Assembly (NCBI RefSeq): GCF_900105255.1
Contig: NZ_LT629763.1
Coordinates: 1,736,001 to 1,800,000 of the forward strand
Length of the DNA stretch: 64,000 nt
Source: Halopseudomonas sabulinigri
GTDB lineage: Bacteria; Pseudomonadota; Gammaproteobacteria; Pseudomonadales; Pseudomonadaceae
Direction of reading: 5' to 3'
Numbering within the stretch: the stretch's first letter is position 1; the number at the start of each line of letters is the position of its first letter. Under the pieces are notes generated by a model. It saw only the letters and a list, made by a program, of their open reading frames with translations. It was not told the origin of the DNA and made no database searches. Shown piece by piece: positions 7,518 to 15,877 of the stretch. The translations under genes were made by a program, and so were the position numbers.

Positions 7518-9965
7518 TCAGCCGCGCTCACCCGCCGCGGGTGGGTCGCCCTCTGGCTCCTCGGCTTCTTCTTCCCGGTCGCGCTCGGCAATCTCGGCCA
7601 AGCGCGATACCACCCGTGCATTGATGCTACCTGCGGTAAATTCGCCGTCTGCAGCCATCTCGCCCGCCGGCTCGCCAGCCAACAGCGCCAACGCTTCGTC
7701 GACATGCGCCACCGCGTAAACGGCAAACTGTCCGGCCTGCACCGCTGCCAACACCGCTTCGTCGAGCATCAGGTTGGGCACATTGGAGCGGGGAATGATC
7801 GCGCCCTGCTTACCGGTCAAGCCACGCGCCTCGCACAGCCGGAAGAAGCCTTCTATCTTCTCGTTCACGCCACCCACGGCCTGTACTTCACCAAACTGGT
7901 TAATCGAACCGGTAATCGCGTAGCACTGCTGCAAGGGAGTACGCGAGAGCGCGGAGATCAACGTGCAGACCTCGCCCAGCGAGGCGCTATCGCCATCCAC
8001 GTACCCGTAGGACTGCTCCAGCGCGATGCTGGCAGAAATCTCCAGCGGGTAGTTCTGCGCGTAGCGGCTACCCAGGTAACCGGTAAGAATCATCACGCCC
8101 TTGGAGTGGATCGGCTGCCCCAGGTTCACCTCGCGCTCGATGTCGACAATGCCGCTGCCACCCGGGTACACGGTCGCACTGATACGCGCGGGAACGCCGA
8201 ACACCGAATCGCCCACCTCCAGCACGGTGAGGCCATTGCACTTGCCCACCGCCGCGCCCTGGGTATCGATCAGAATCACCCCCGAGACCATATCCTCACG
8301 AATACGCGCGCTCACACGACCTGTGCGCGTCTCCTTGGCACGCAGGGCGCGCTCGATGTGCGCGGTGTCGGTCAAGGGGTCGCTGGCGAGCTGCCGAACG
8401 AAGTCGGCCTCGGCGACCAGCTGAAAGATGTCGCTGATGCGCGCCGAGAGGCGCGTCTGATGCTCTGCCAGCCGAGCGCTGTAGGTCAGCACACGCGCAA
8501 CGGCGGCGGCAGTCAGTGGTGCCAGCCCCTCCTCCGACGTACGCGTTTTCAGCAACTGCGCCATACCTTCAATGCTGTCGGTGGTGCGCGGTAGATCCTC
8601 GTCAAAATCCACCAGCACGCGGAACATTTCCTGAAAGTCCGGATCCAGGTCCTGCAAGGCGTAGTACACCTGCCGTGAACCTATGATCACCACCTTGAGG
8701 TTCAGCGGGATAACCTGCGGCGTGAGGGTAACCGTGGCCAATCGCCCCATGTCGGCCCAAGGCGATTCCATTTTCAGCAGACGTGAATGCAGGGCGCGCT
8801 TGAGCGCATCCCAGACAAAGGGCTCACTCAACAACTTTTCGGCCTCCAGCACCAAATAGCCGCCATTGGCCCGGTGCAAAGCGCCAGGACGAATGTGCCG
8901 ATAACTGGTGACCAGACCGCCCTGCTCCGGGCTGTACTCAACCCGGCCGAAAAGGTTGTCGTAGGACGGGTGTGGCTCGTGCACCACCGGCGCGCCGCCG
9001 CTGCCGTGATGACCAACGATCAAACTGGGACTGTATTGCTCAACCAGCATCTGCTTCTTGTAGGCGTCTGGCTTGGCCTCCAGCACCCGCTCTTCGACCA
9101 GTTGGTCGATGACGGTTTTCAGCAGATTCTGGCGCATGGCCTGCAGGTATTCGCACACAGCCTGATTACCGCAATAGGCCTCCAGCAGCGGCTCCAGCAA
9201 GGGTTGCAGGGCCTCGGTAATGGTTTCTTCGTTCAATTCGCGCAGCTGGTTGCTCGACTCGCGCTTCCATTGCGGCAGGCTAGACAGCGCTTCGTTCAGC
9301 ACCTCTTCCAGCGCCGAAATATCGGCATGAAACCGGTCGCGTTCCTCCTCGGGCAACTGCGAAAACTCCGCCTCATCCAGTGCCTTGCCTTCTTTCATCG
9401 GCGTAAAGGCAATGTTCTGCGCATCGCGGTAGATGGCAATACTCTTTTCCAGCGCGCGCCGCTCTACCGAATCGATGGCGCGGTCGTAACGCTGGTTGAA
9501 AGCACGGTCGATAGCGCTCTTCTTCTGCTGATAGGCCGGGTGCTCGAACACGGCCGGGAAGGTTGCCAGCAGATTGTCGATAAACTGCTCAAGGGTGCTG
9601 ATCAACTCGCCAGCGGTGCCGGGCGCCAGGCTGATCACCCAGGGCTCACGCGGTTCATCAAAGTTATTGACGTAAACACAGTCCTGCGGGGTGATCTGCC
9701 GTTTGGCTTCCGCTCGCAGATAGCGCAGCACGTAAGAGAAACGGCCCGTGCCGGGGTCACCCATGACAAACACGTTATAGCCGGGGCGATGCATAGCCAC
9801 CCCGAACTGCAGCGCCTCAACCGCGCGCTCCTGACCGAGGATGCCACGGAACGGCTCCAAGTCATCGGTGGTGGTGAACCCCATATTGGCGAGGTCGATA
9901 GGGACGGTCAGTTGTTCGGGCTTGAGACGGAGGTTCTGTTCTAGCGCAGCGGAATCAGTGGTCAT
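7518..9965 (-). CDS. asrA: Lon-family ATP-dependent protease, AsrA-like
   Basis: An 815-residue S16 peptidase of the Lon-like class to which P. aeruginosa AsrA (aminoglycoside-induced heat-shock modulator) belongs. The N-terminal part holds an AAA module and a long helical insertion. The C-terminal third is the protease domain with the Ser-Lys dyad, S660 (in DGDSAS) and K703 (in GGVNEKIEG), spaced 43 residues apart exactly as in E. coli Lon. The ATPase motifs are unusual. Walker A reads GDPGTGRFS with Arg in place of Lys, and the Walker B position reads LVLEAEKLL. AAGGA lies six bases before the ATG. The gene name rests on family resemblance. Confidence 0.82.
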   Translation of the reverse strand: MTTDSAALEQNLRLKPEQLTVPIDLANMGFTTTDDLEPFRGILGQERAVEALQFGVAMHRPGYNVFVMGDPGTGRFSYVLRYLRAEAKRQITPQDCVYVNNFDEPREPWVISLAPGTAGELISTLEQFIDNLLATFPAVFEHPAYQQKKSAIDRAFNQRYDRAIDSVERRALEKSIAIYRDAQNIAFTPMKEGKALDEAEFSQLPEEERDRFHADISALEEVLNEALSSLPQWKRESSNQLRELNEETITEALQPLLEPLLEAYCGNQAVCEYLQAMRQNLLKTVIDQLVEERVLEAKPDAYKKQMLVEQYSPSLIVGHHGSGGAPVVHEPHPSYDNLFGRVEYSPEQGGLVTSYRHIRPGALHRANGGYLVLEAEKLLSEPFVWDALKRALHSRLLKMESPWADMGRLATVTLTPQVIPLNLKVVIIGSRQVYYALQDLDPDFQEMFRVLVDFDEDLPRTTDSIEGMAQLLKTRTSEEGLAPLTAAAVARVLTYSARLAEHQTRLSARISDIFQLVAEADFVRQLASDPLTDTAHIERALRAKETRTGRVSARIREDMVSGVILIDTQGAAVGKCNGLTVLEVGDSVFGVPARISATVYPGGSGIVDIEREVNLGQPIHSKGVMILTGYLGSRYAQNYPLEISASIALEQSYGYVDGDSASLGEVCTLISALSRTPLQQCYAITGSINQFGEVQAVGGVNEKIEGFFRLCEARGLTGKQGAIIPRSNVPNLMLDEAVLAAVQAGQFAVYAVAHVDEALALLAGEPAGEMAADGEFTAGSINARVVSRLAEIAERDREEEAEEPEGDPPAAGERG

Positions 9966-10069
9966 CCAGCATCCTTGGCATACAGGGAGGGCAATACGGC
10001 ATTGTTGCGCCGCCGGGCGCCTGCTGACAAGCCTCGACCTGCAGCAGGGTACGCGGCACGCGCGGGTAA

Positions 10070-10930
10070 TCAGTCTTCGAGTGTGCTGGCACTGGCAGGG
10101 TTGCCCAGCTCTCGTACCAATTCACGTACCAGCGGCTTCATGAAAAAGCTGCTTTCAGGCATCAGATTTACCTGCACGCCATAGGCTACCAGCTCATCCC
10201 CTACGACCGGCCCGACGGCGGCCACCGTGAGGCGTGACAGAGCGGACAATAACTGCGGCTCGCCCTCCTCGCGCCGGCGCGCAATTTGAAACAGACGGCG
10301 TACCTGGGTGGCGCTGGTGAACGCAATGGCATCGACCTCGGCGGCCAGGAGTGCGTCGATCAGCTGCACTACCTGGGTATCTTCCACATCATCCGCATAA
10401 ATATAGGGAGACACCGTACTGACCTCGGCGCCCGCGCCCTGCAGAAACTCGATCAGGCGCACATTTGGGTCGCTGCCATACAGCTGAACCCCTATCCGTT
10501 GGCCTTCCAGGTTCTCGCCCTTGAGCGTGTCAATAACGCCCTCCGTGGTCGGCGCGACCGCCACGCGGTCGGCTTTCAGGCCCAGCTTGCGCAGCGCGGC
10601 GCCGGGTTTTGGGCCACGTGTAAGCTTGCTGATCGGCGCCAGCGCAGCCACAAAGTCGTCGCGCAGACTGCCGCCCTCGCGCTCGGCGAGCGAGACCATA
10701 CGGCGCAGCCCTTCACCGGTCAGTAAAATCAATTGATCGAAGGGCTGCGCAATCAACGCCTGCATCCACTGGCGGACCGGTTCGGGATCGGGCGCGTCGT
10801 GAATGGATACCAGCGGGCAGCGCAAGACATCGGCCCCACGCTTGATCAGCATGTCGGCAAAGAGGTCAAGTTCACGGCTTTCCGGCAGCGCGATGCGGCG
10901 GCCAGACAATGGCAGGTCTTCAGTACTCAT
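10070..10930 (-). CDS. Uroporphyrinogen-III synthase (HemD) family protein
   Basis: A 286-residue protein with the two-lobed HemD fold. Lobe 1 begins with the strand GRRIALPES. Lobe 2 includes IGVQLYGSDPN, the AIAFTSATQVRRLF segment (the typical FTS of the family) and VAAVGPVVGDELVAYG. HemD cyclises hydroxymethylbilane to uroporphyrinogen III, but pseudomonads carry the true hemD next to hemC. This solitary copy may therefore be a paralogue with a related tetrapyrrole role. I chose the ATG at 10930 rather than an in-frame TTG at 10945. Confidence 0.75.
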   Translation of the reverse strand: MSTEDLPLSGRRIALPESRELDLFADMLIKRGADVLRCPLVSIHDAPDPEPVRQWMQALIAQPFDQLILLTGEGLRRMVSLAEREGGSLRDDFVAALAPISKLTRGPKPGAALRKLGLKADRVAVAPTTEGVIDTLKGENLEGQRIGVQLYGSDPNVRLIEFLQGAGAEVSTVSPYIYADDVEDTQVVQLIDALLAAEVDAIAFTSATQVRRLFQIARRREEGEPQLLSALSRLTVAAVGPVVGDELVAYGVQVNLMPESSFFMKPLVRELVRELGNPASASTLED

Positions 10931-11048
10931 GGCGATGGGTCTCAATCAGTGCGGATAAGCCATTGTGCGCAGCCGGCTTGCGCTTGAAAAGCGTAAACGC
11001 AATATCCGTCGCAACACGCCCACTCCGGCGTCATCGCCAGGGCCGTCA

Positions 11049-11079
11049 CCCGGGAAGGTCGAGTTCCATCTCGACCCTG
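11049..11079 (+). repeat. Interspersed hairpin repeat, copy A
   Basis: The core GGTCGAGTTCCATCTCGACC at 11057-11076 forms a perfect 7-bp stem with a six-base loop and is preceded by CCCGGGAA. It is identical at 27 of 28 positions to copy B at 32433-32460 (opposite strand). It lies between the HemD-family gene and the patatin gene. Confidence 0.75.
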
Positions 11080-11149
11080 CGCCTTCCTGGATTAAAGCTG
11101 GCTGCCGCACAGTGGCCCCGCCAGCTATTATCGCCGCCGGCGCGTAACT

Positions 11150-12610
11150 CTATTTCTCCCAGCCACGGCTATGCAGGATGTGATCAAGCGTACGGCTGAC
11201 CGCGGTGCAATTACGCACCATTTCCACCTTTTCCCAGGTCGAGCGCTCGCCCTCGTGAATCAGACGGTGCATGGCCTCACGGGTGGGCGGGGCCAACAAT
11301 CGCAGCGGATGATCCCAGCGGTTACGCAGAAAAATATTGATGTCGGCCGTGTAGTCCTGCGCCAGTACGCCGTAGGTCAGGTGCTGCATCAAGCTGATCA
11401 CCGGTGACTTGATACGGATGTTGTCGCGGCTGAAGCGCATGGCTTCGGCCGCCCCCATCTTGATGAAGTGGGCCTGAAAATTCACCAGCGAACGCAGCCG
11501 CGTGCGCGGCACATCCGGATCCGGGGTAATCGCCAGCGCAGCCGGGTTGGTCATGCTGGAAATGAAGTGGTTGACGCCATACAGGCGCGCCAGGCGCTTG
11601 GCCGGCAGGTCGTCGGCAAAAGAGCCGTCAATCCATTTCATACCTGGCAGATACGGCACGGTTTCACCGGCAGCGTTGCGGCACATCAAAGTGACCGGCG
11701 GGTAAACGCCATATATCGCGCAGGAGGCCATCACCGCCGACCGAATCAGCACGTTGGGCGAGGTAATGGCATTCAGCAGGCGCGGCGCCTGCTGCGTCGA
11801 CAGCCCCGTTACCGTGATATTCAGCTTGCGACCCGTCAGCTCAAAGGCTTCCTGAAAGGTCATGTCGGGGATGATTTTCGCCAGGTAGTCACGCAGGTTA
11901 TCCGCATCCATGGCAGGCCGGTTATTGCCCAGCAACGAGAGCGTCGGTCGGATCGCGGTGGTCTCCTCCACATCGTGGTGCAGGTTATCCAGGCTCAGGC
12001 GGTGGCGCAGCTCATCATCGTGGTGAGTACAGGCGGTTGCCGCCAGTATCGAGCCGGCGCTGGAGCCTGAGATAATCTCCGGCAGCAGCCCCTGCTCGAA
12101 CAGGGCCTTCAACACGCCGGCATGAAAGAAGCCCAGCACCGCGCCACCGCTGAGCATCAACGCAGAACGACCGTTGCAATGACTGGCCCGCAGGAAGAAG
12201 TCCTGCTTCTCCTGCAGCGGGATAATGTCGTCAGATACCTCGTTCAAATCCTTCAGAGCGCCGCAGAGCTCGTCTATGTAGCGGGTAATCAGGGTTTTGG
12301 TACCCAGCCGCGCCTTGTTGTACAACGACGGCTTACCCATGCCGCCGAGGTTGCCGTGCACCCCCTCGTTCAGCGCGAACAGTAGTTGGTGAAAGTCGCC
12401 CCGAAAACGCAGATCGCGCAACACATCAAGGCGCTGACGTAGCGAGCGGTAATCATAGCTTTCACAGGCGTCATCCTGCTTCCAGTCGTCCAGACCGTGC
12501 TCGTGGTCATACTCCGCAGCCAGCTCGGCCCACTCGTCATAGGTTTCTGCATTTTCCATTGCCTGCAGCAACGACTTGCTGCGCGCACGCTGAAACAGTT
12601 TCAAGCCCAT
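11150..12610 (-). CDS. Patatin-like phospholipase with DUF3336 domain
   Basis: A 486-residue lipid acyl hydrolase. The N-terminal DUF3336 region (about residues 1-145) precedes the patatin core, which has the oxyanion loop SGGAVLG (154-160), the nucleophile elbow GSSAG with S184, and the catalytic Asp in WIDGSFADD. This is the bacterial relative of yeast triacylglycerol lipases Tgl3/4/5. No signal peptide is seen, so it is probably cytoplasmic and may act on lipid inclusions. AGAGG lies seven bases before the ATG. The co-directional wax ester synthase upstream (48-base gap) suggests a storage-lipid turnover pair; that link is inferred. Confidence 0.88.
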   Translation of the reverse strand: MGLKLFQRARSKSLLQAMENAETYDEWAELAAEYDHEHGLDDWKQDDACESYDYRSLRQRLDVLRDLRFRGDFHQLLFALNEGVHGNLGGMGKPSLYNKARLGTKTLITRYIDELCGALKDLNEVSDDIIPLQEKQDFFLRASHCNGRSALMLSGGAVLGFFHAGVLKALFEQGLLPEIISGSSAGSILAATACTHHDDELRHRLSLDNLHHDVEETTAIRPTLSLLGNNRPAMDADNLRDYLAKIIPDMTFQEAFELTGRKLNITVTGLSTQQAPRLLNAITSPNVLIRSAVMASCAIYGVYPPVTLMCRNAAGETVPYLPGMKWIDGSFADDLPAKRLARLYGVNHFISSMTNPAALAITPDPDVPRTRLRSLVNFQAHFIKMGAAEAMRFSRDNIRIKSPVISLMQHLTYGVLAQDYTADINIFLRNRWDHPLRLLAPPTREAMHRLIHEGERSTWEKVEMVRNCTAVSRTLDHILHSRGWEK

Positions 12611-12658
12611 ATTCGTACCTCTGGCGCCACGACGGCGCCGGTTGCCTGTATCGAAAAA

Positions 12659-14293
12659 CTAGCGCGCGCTGCTGGCCGATCTAGCCGGCTGCACATCGGA
12701 CGCTCTGGGATCTGGCTCGGCGGCGGCAATCTTTTCCGCCTTGCGCTTGCGCGCACTTGGTACCGCCTTACCTTCCGGCACCGAAACAGCCTCCCCAGGC
12801 TTGCTTTCGGCGCTCTGGTTAGCCGTATCAGGCGCCACAGCGGTCAAGGCCTGCTCTGCCTTCTGAGTCGCTTCAAGCTCTTTCATCAGTGCCTGATACT
12901 CTTGGGTGGAGGCTTCCATGCAGGCGATATAGGTGTCCATGTCGCCAACAATCTTGCGATCGGCCACTACACCCAGATTCAGCTCATCGTAGATGCCGGT
13001 CATACCGTGGCTGATACCCATGCCATCGGAAATCGGTACCAGCGGGAAAACGTTGACGATCTTGGCACCGGCGAAATAACGCGGCTGCATACCCGGAATG
13101 CCCGGCACATTGGTGATCACGGTATTGATCATCGGAAAGCGGCCAACCGAGCGTATGCGATTCTGCGTCCAGGCGCCCAGCGCGCGCATATAGGGCGGGA
13201 TCATGTCGCCGAAGGCGTTGCTCAGGTCGCACAGCACTTCCTTGGCCAGCGGTACGCCCTTGGCCGTTCTGCGTTGCACCGCGTGCAGGCGATCTACCGC
13301 ATTGGGTACGTCGGTACCGATGCCGATAAACATGGCGGAAATCAGGTTGCCACAATCCTTGTTGGCCTCGCTTGGGCGAATGGAGACAGGACACATGGAC
13401 ACCAGCGAACCTGTGCTGGGCAACACGTTGTGGTGCGACAGATACCGCCGCATACCGCCACCAATAATCGCAATCACCACATCATTCAGCGTCGAGCCCG
13501 GGCAAAGCTGGCGCATGCGCTTGAGCTCGGATATTTGCCAGGTAAAGGCACCATAAGAGCGGTGTGGGGAAATTTGGGTATTGAAGATGCTTTTGGGTAC
13601 GCGTGTCTGTTCCGGCTTGGCCTCGTCGCGCAAACGGCGGGCCAATTCAATGCCCTTGCGGCCGACTGTCCAGCCGGCCTTCATGCTACGCAGTGTCTGC
13701 CCCATCATGCGCGGGGTGGTGCGGGCCCACATCTCCAATCGGGTGGGTGCACGCTCGGCTACCTCCACCCGGTCACGGCGACCGTACTCGTGTTCCGCGG
13801 TCTCCTCCATCATCGCTGTGGTCAGCTCCAGACTGGCTTTGCCGTCAACATAGGCGTGATGGAAGCGGATCAGTACCGCGAAGCTGTTGGGCGGCAAGCC
13901 TTCAACATTGTTGACGCCTTCGATGATGTAGATCTCCCATGGCGCACGCTCCATATCCACGCTGCGCGACATAGTGCGCGCAGTGAAAATGCACAGCTGC
14001 CGCCAATCGCCCGGCTGCGGCAAACCAACGTGGCGCACGTGATATTCGAGGTCAAAGTTTTCGTCATCCAACCAGTAAGGATCGTCCAGTTGAAAGGGAG
14101 CTTGCTCCAGCCGACGGCGAAAGAAAGACGTGGTATTCAAACGATCCGAGATGTACTGCAGAATTTCCTTATGTCGCACTAACCCACCCGGCGCACTGCT
14201 TTGATCACAAAGCCAGAGACTGCCAATCATCATCGGCTGATTGGGCGCCTCAAAGTAGAAGAAGTGAGAGTCCATCGGGGTGAGCTGTTTCAT
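12659..14293 (-). CDS. Wax ester synthase/acyl-CoA:diacylglycerol acyltransferase
   Basis: A 544-residue WS/DGAT bifunctional acyltransferase that makes wax esters or triacylglycerols from acyl-CoA. The catalytic HHxxxDG motif is present as HHAYVDG (residues 145-151). The family's NDVV segment (STLNDVVIAIIGGG) and the NTVITNVPG segment also appear. The C-terminal 80 residues are a low-complexity Ala/Glu/Lys/Arg extension beyond the usual 460-residue core. GAGG lies nine bases before the ATG. A perfect palindrome sits about 176 bases upstream. It is followed in the same direction by the patatin gene. Confidence 0.93.
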   Translation of the reverse strand: MKQLTPMDSHFFYFEAPNQPMMIGSLWLCDQSSAPGGLVRHKEILQYISDRLNTTSFFRRRLEQAPFQLDDPYWLDDENFDLEYHVRHVGLPQPGDWRQLCIFTARTMSRSVDMERAPWEIYIIEGVNNVEGLPPNSFAVLIRFHHAYVDGKASLELTTAMMEETAEHEYGRRDRVEVAERAPTRLEMWARTTPRMMGQTLRSMKAGWTVGRKGIELARRLRDEAKPEQTRVPKSIFNTQISPHRSYGAFTWQISELKRMRQLCPGSTLNDVVIAIIGGGMRRYLSHHNVLPSTGSLVSMCPVSIRPSEANKDCGNLISAMFIGIGTDVPNAVDRLHAVQRRTAKGVPLAKEVLCDLSNAFGDMIPPYMRALGAWTQNRIRSVGRFPMINTVITNVPGIPGMQPRYFAGAKIVNVFPLVPISDGMGISHGMTGIYDELNLGVVADRKIVGDMDTYIACMEASTQEYQALMKELEATQKAEQALTAVAPDTANQSAESKPGEAVSVPEGKAVPSARKRKAEKIAAAEPDPRASDVQPARSASSAR

Positions 14294-15022
14294 TGTAGAA
14301 GTCCTCGTACCGGGTAAGGTGTATTCGATTCATCGCCAAGCATCGCCGTCTTGCGATCAACAGGCCTTGATTCAAGTCAAGCAGTTAAGCCAGAAATGTA
14401 AAACGCACCAAAAAACAGCCATCGACTTAAATCGATGTAATTTGAGGCTGAAGAGGATAATGCAATTTTGTGACCAATTGGTCACAGCATCATAAATACT
14501 GGGGACAGCTCACAAAGAAAGATCATTCTGGCCTTGAGCCAGAGCCTGCGGCAGACAACCACAAGGCGACACATTTTGAAATTGATTTGCGCCTGCCAGC
14601 GCCATGAGCACCATATTGGTGCGCACGTTTAGCCATGGTGGGCATCTCGCAACGGCTATTCCGTCCTGTTTGCGCGCTCGTTAGAGACAAACGGAAACGG
14701 CCCGAGCGTAGCTGGCGCTAAGCCTAAGCCCATACTTTGCGCGTGACACCAGTGAGCGAGCCAAGCGATAAAGGGCCGCCGGATTGACGTACCCCGTGCC
14801 TGGATCTCGCTGCCGCAGGTGCACCTCTGAGCACAGGCAGATCTAGATGCAGGCACTCGCCGCTAGGTTAACCAAAGCAAATTGACTGGATACCCGGCGT
14901 CGCCAGGTCAGCACACAACAAGGCGTGGCTGCGTGTATGAGCCAGCCCGGCCAGCGCTTTACAGCTAAGACTCAAACTGAGTTAATCCACTCTTTAACCA
15001 GCGGCGTAACTCGGGGCGAATA
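14294..15022. other. Gene-free 729-base stretch
   Basis: I find no credible gene here. The left part holds the upstream region of the acyltransferase gene with a perfect palindrome at 14469-14486. From about 14500 rightward there are inverted repeats (TCTGGC CTTGA GCCAGA at 14527-14543; CACCA TAT TGGTG at 14609-14621) and a GGGGACAG string at 14501-14508. Together these look like remains of a small dispersed element. A 66-codon minus-strand frame (14656-14856) has no supporting ribosome site or recognised homologue. Confidence 0.5.
14469..14486. promoter_or_regulatory. Perfect 18-bp palindrome, candidate repressor operator
   Basis: TGTGACCAATTGGTCACA is a perfect dyad 176 bases upstream of the acyltransferase start. 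The inner TGACCA-AT-TGGTCA matches the half-sites reported for TetR-family regulators such as RutR (TTGACCAnnTGGTCAA). It is not a CRP/Vfr site, because the TGTGA and TCACA arms are separated by eight, not six, bases. Confidence 0.55.
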
Positions 15023-15811
15023 ATGTGTGAACTACTGGGTATGAGCGCCAACGTACCGACCGACATCTGTTTCAGCTTTGCCGGGTTGATGCGCCGCGGT
15101 GGTGGCATTGGCCCTCACCGCGATGGCTGGGGTGTTGCCTTCTATGAAGGCAAGGGCGTGCGCTGCTTTCACGACCCCAACCCATGCCATGACTCAGCCA
15201 TTGCCAAGCTGGTCGAGTCCTACCCCATCAAGTCACAGAACGTCATCTGCCATATCCGCCAGGCCAACGTCGGCGGCGTCAGCCTAGCCAACACGCATCC
15301 TTTTACCCGTGAGCTCTGGGGCCAGTACTGGGCCTTTGCTCACAACGGACAGTTGGCCAACTTTGACTCGACCAAGGGCCCATTCCGGCCCGTTGGCGAC
15401 ACCGACAGCGAAGCGGTCTTCTGCCACCTGCTCAATACCCTGAGCCAACACTATGAGCAGCCACCAGACACCTCCGATCTGATTCAAACGCTAAGCCAGG
15501 CCTGCCAGCCCCTGCTGAAGCACGGGGTGTGCAACATCATGCTCAGCAACAGCGACTGGCTTTTCACCCTCTGCACCAGCAAGCTCCACTGGATCACCCG
15601 CAGAGCGCCGTTCGGCGCAGCACACCTTAGCGACGTAGAGGTCAGCATCGACTTTACCGAGCACACCACCAGCGCCGACATAGTCACCGTTATCGCCACG
15701 GAACCACTGACCAATAACGAGCAATGGAACGCCTGCCAGCGCGGCGAATGGCGCTTATGGCAGGCGGGTGAGACGCTGCTTCAGGGTAACTTGCTGACGC
15801 CGGCGATTTAG
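15023..15811 (+). CDS. Class II glutamine amidotransferase (YafJ family)
   Basis: A 262-residue Ntn-type glutamine amidotransferase domain standing alone. Met1 is followed by Cys2, the expected N-terminal nucleophile. Other conserved pieces are HRDGWGVAFY, CHIRQANVG (substrate-binding Arg region), FAHNGQL and GDTDSEAVF. It belongs to the YafJ/DUG3-like group, whose substrate in bacteria is not settled. The ATG at 15023 is chosen because only this start exposes Cys2. The ribosome site is weak. It lies upstream of the UDP-sugar dehydrogenase but with a separate gap. Confidence 0.88.
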   Translation: MCELLGMSANVPTDICFSFAGLMRRGGGIGPHRDGWGVAFYEGKGVRCFHDPNPCHDSAIAKLVESYPIKSQNVICHIRQANVGGVSLANTHPFTRELWGQYWAFAHNGQLANFDSTKGPFRPVGDTDSEAVFCHLLNTLSQHYEQPPDTSDLIQTLSQACQPLLKHGVCNIMLSNSDWLFTLCTSKLHWITRRAPFGAAHLSDVEVSIDFTEHTTSADIVTVIATEPLTNNEQWNACQRGEWRLWQAGETLLQGNLLTPAI

Positions 15812-15877
15812 CTGCATATCTACTTGCTCCACTACCGGGCATTTGCAATCATCGACCGACTGACCACGCCAAGGAAG

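Noticed and set aside
8787-9944. A 385-codon plus-strand open frame
   Set aside because: Antisense shadow of the Lon-like protease gene, with no ribosome site and low-complexity composition.
12497-14182. A 561-codon plus-strand open frame
   Set aside because: It lies wholly antisense to the WS/DGAT and the start of the patatin gene, both with intact family motifs. High GC creates long antisense frames, and its product resembles nothing I recognise.
14469-14486. Interpretation of the palindrome as a CRP/Vfr site
   Set aside because: The TGTGA and TCACA arms are eight bases apart, whereas CRP sites need six.
14656-14856. A 66-codon minus-strand frame in the gap before the amidotransferase
   Set aside because: No ribosome site, biased Arg/Ala/Pro composition and no recognised family; kept only as part of a possible element remnant.
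14294-15022. Search for a tRNA gene in the longest gap
   Set aside because: No cloverleaf with a TTCGA-type T-loop and matching acceptor stem could be found here or in the other gaps.
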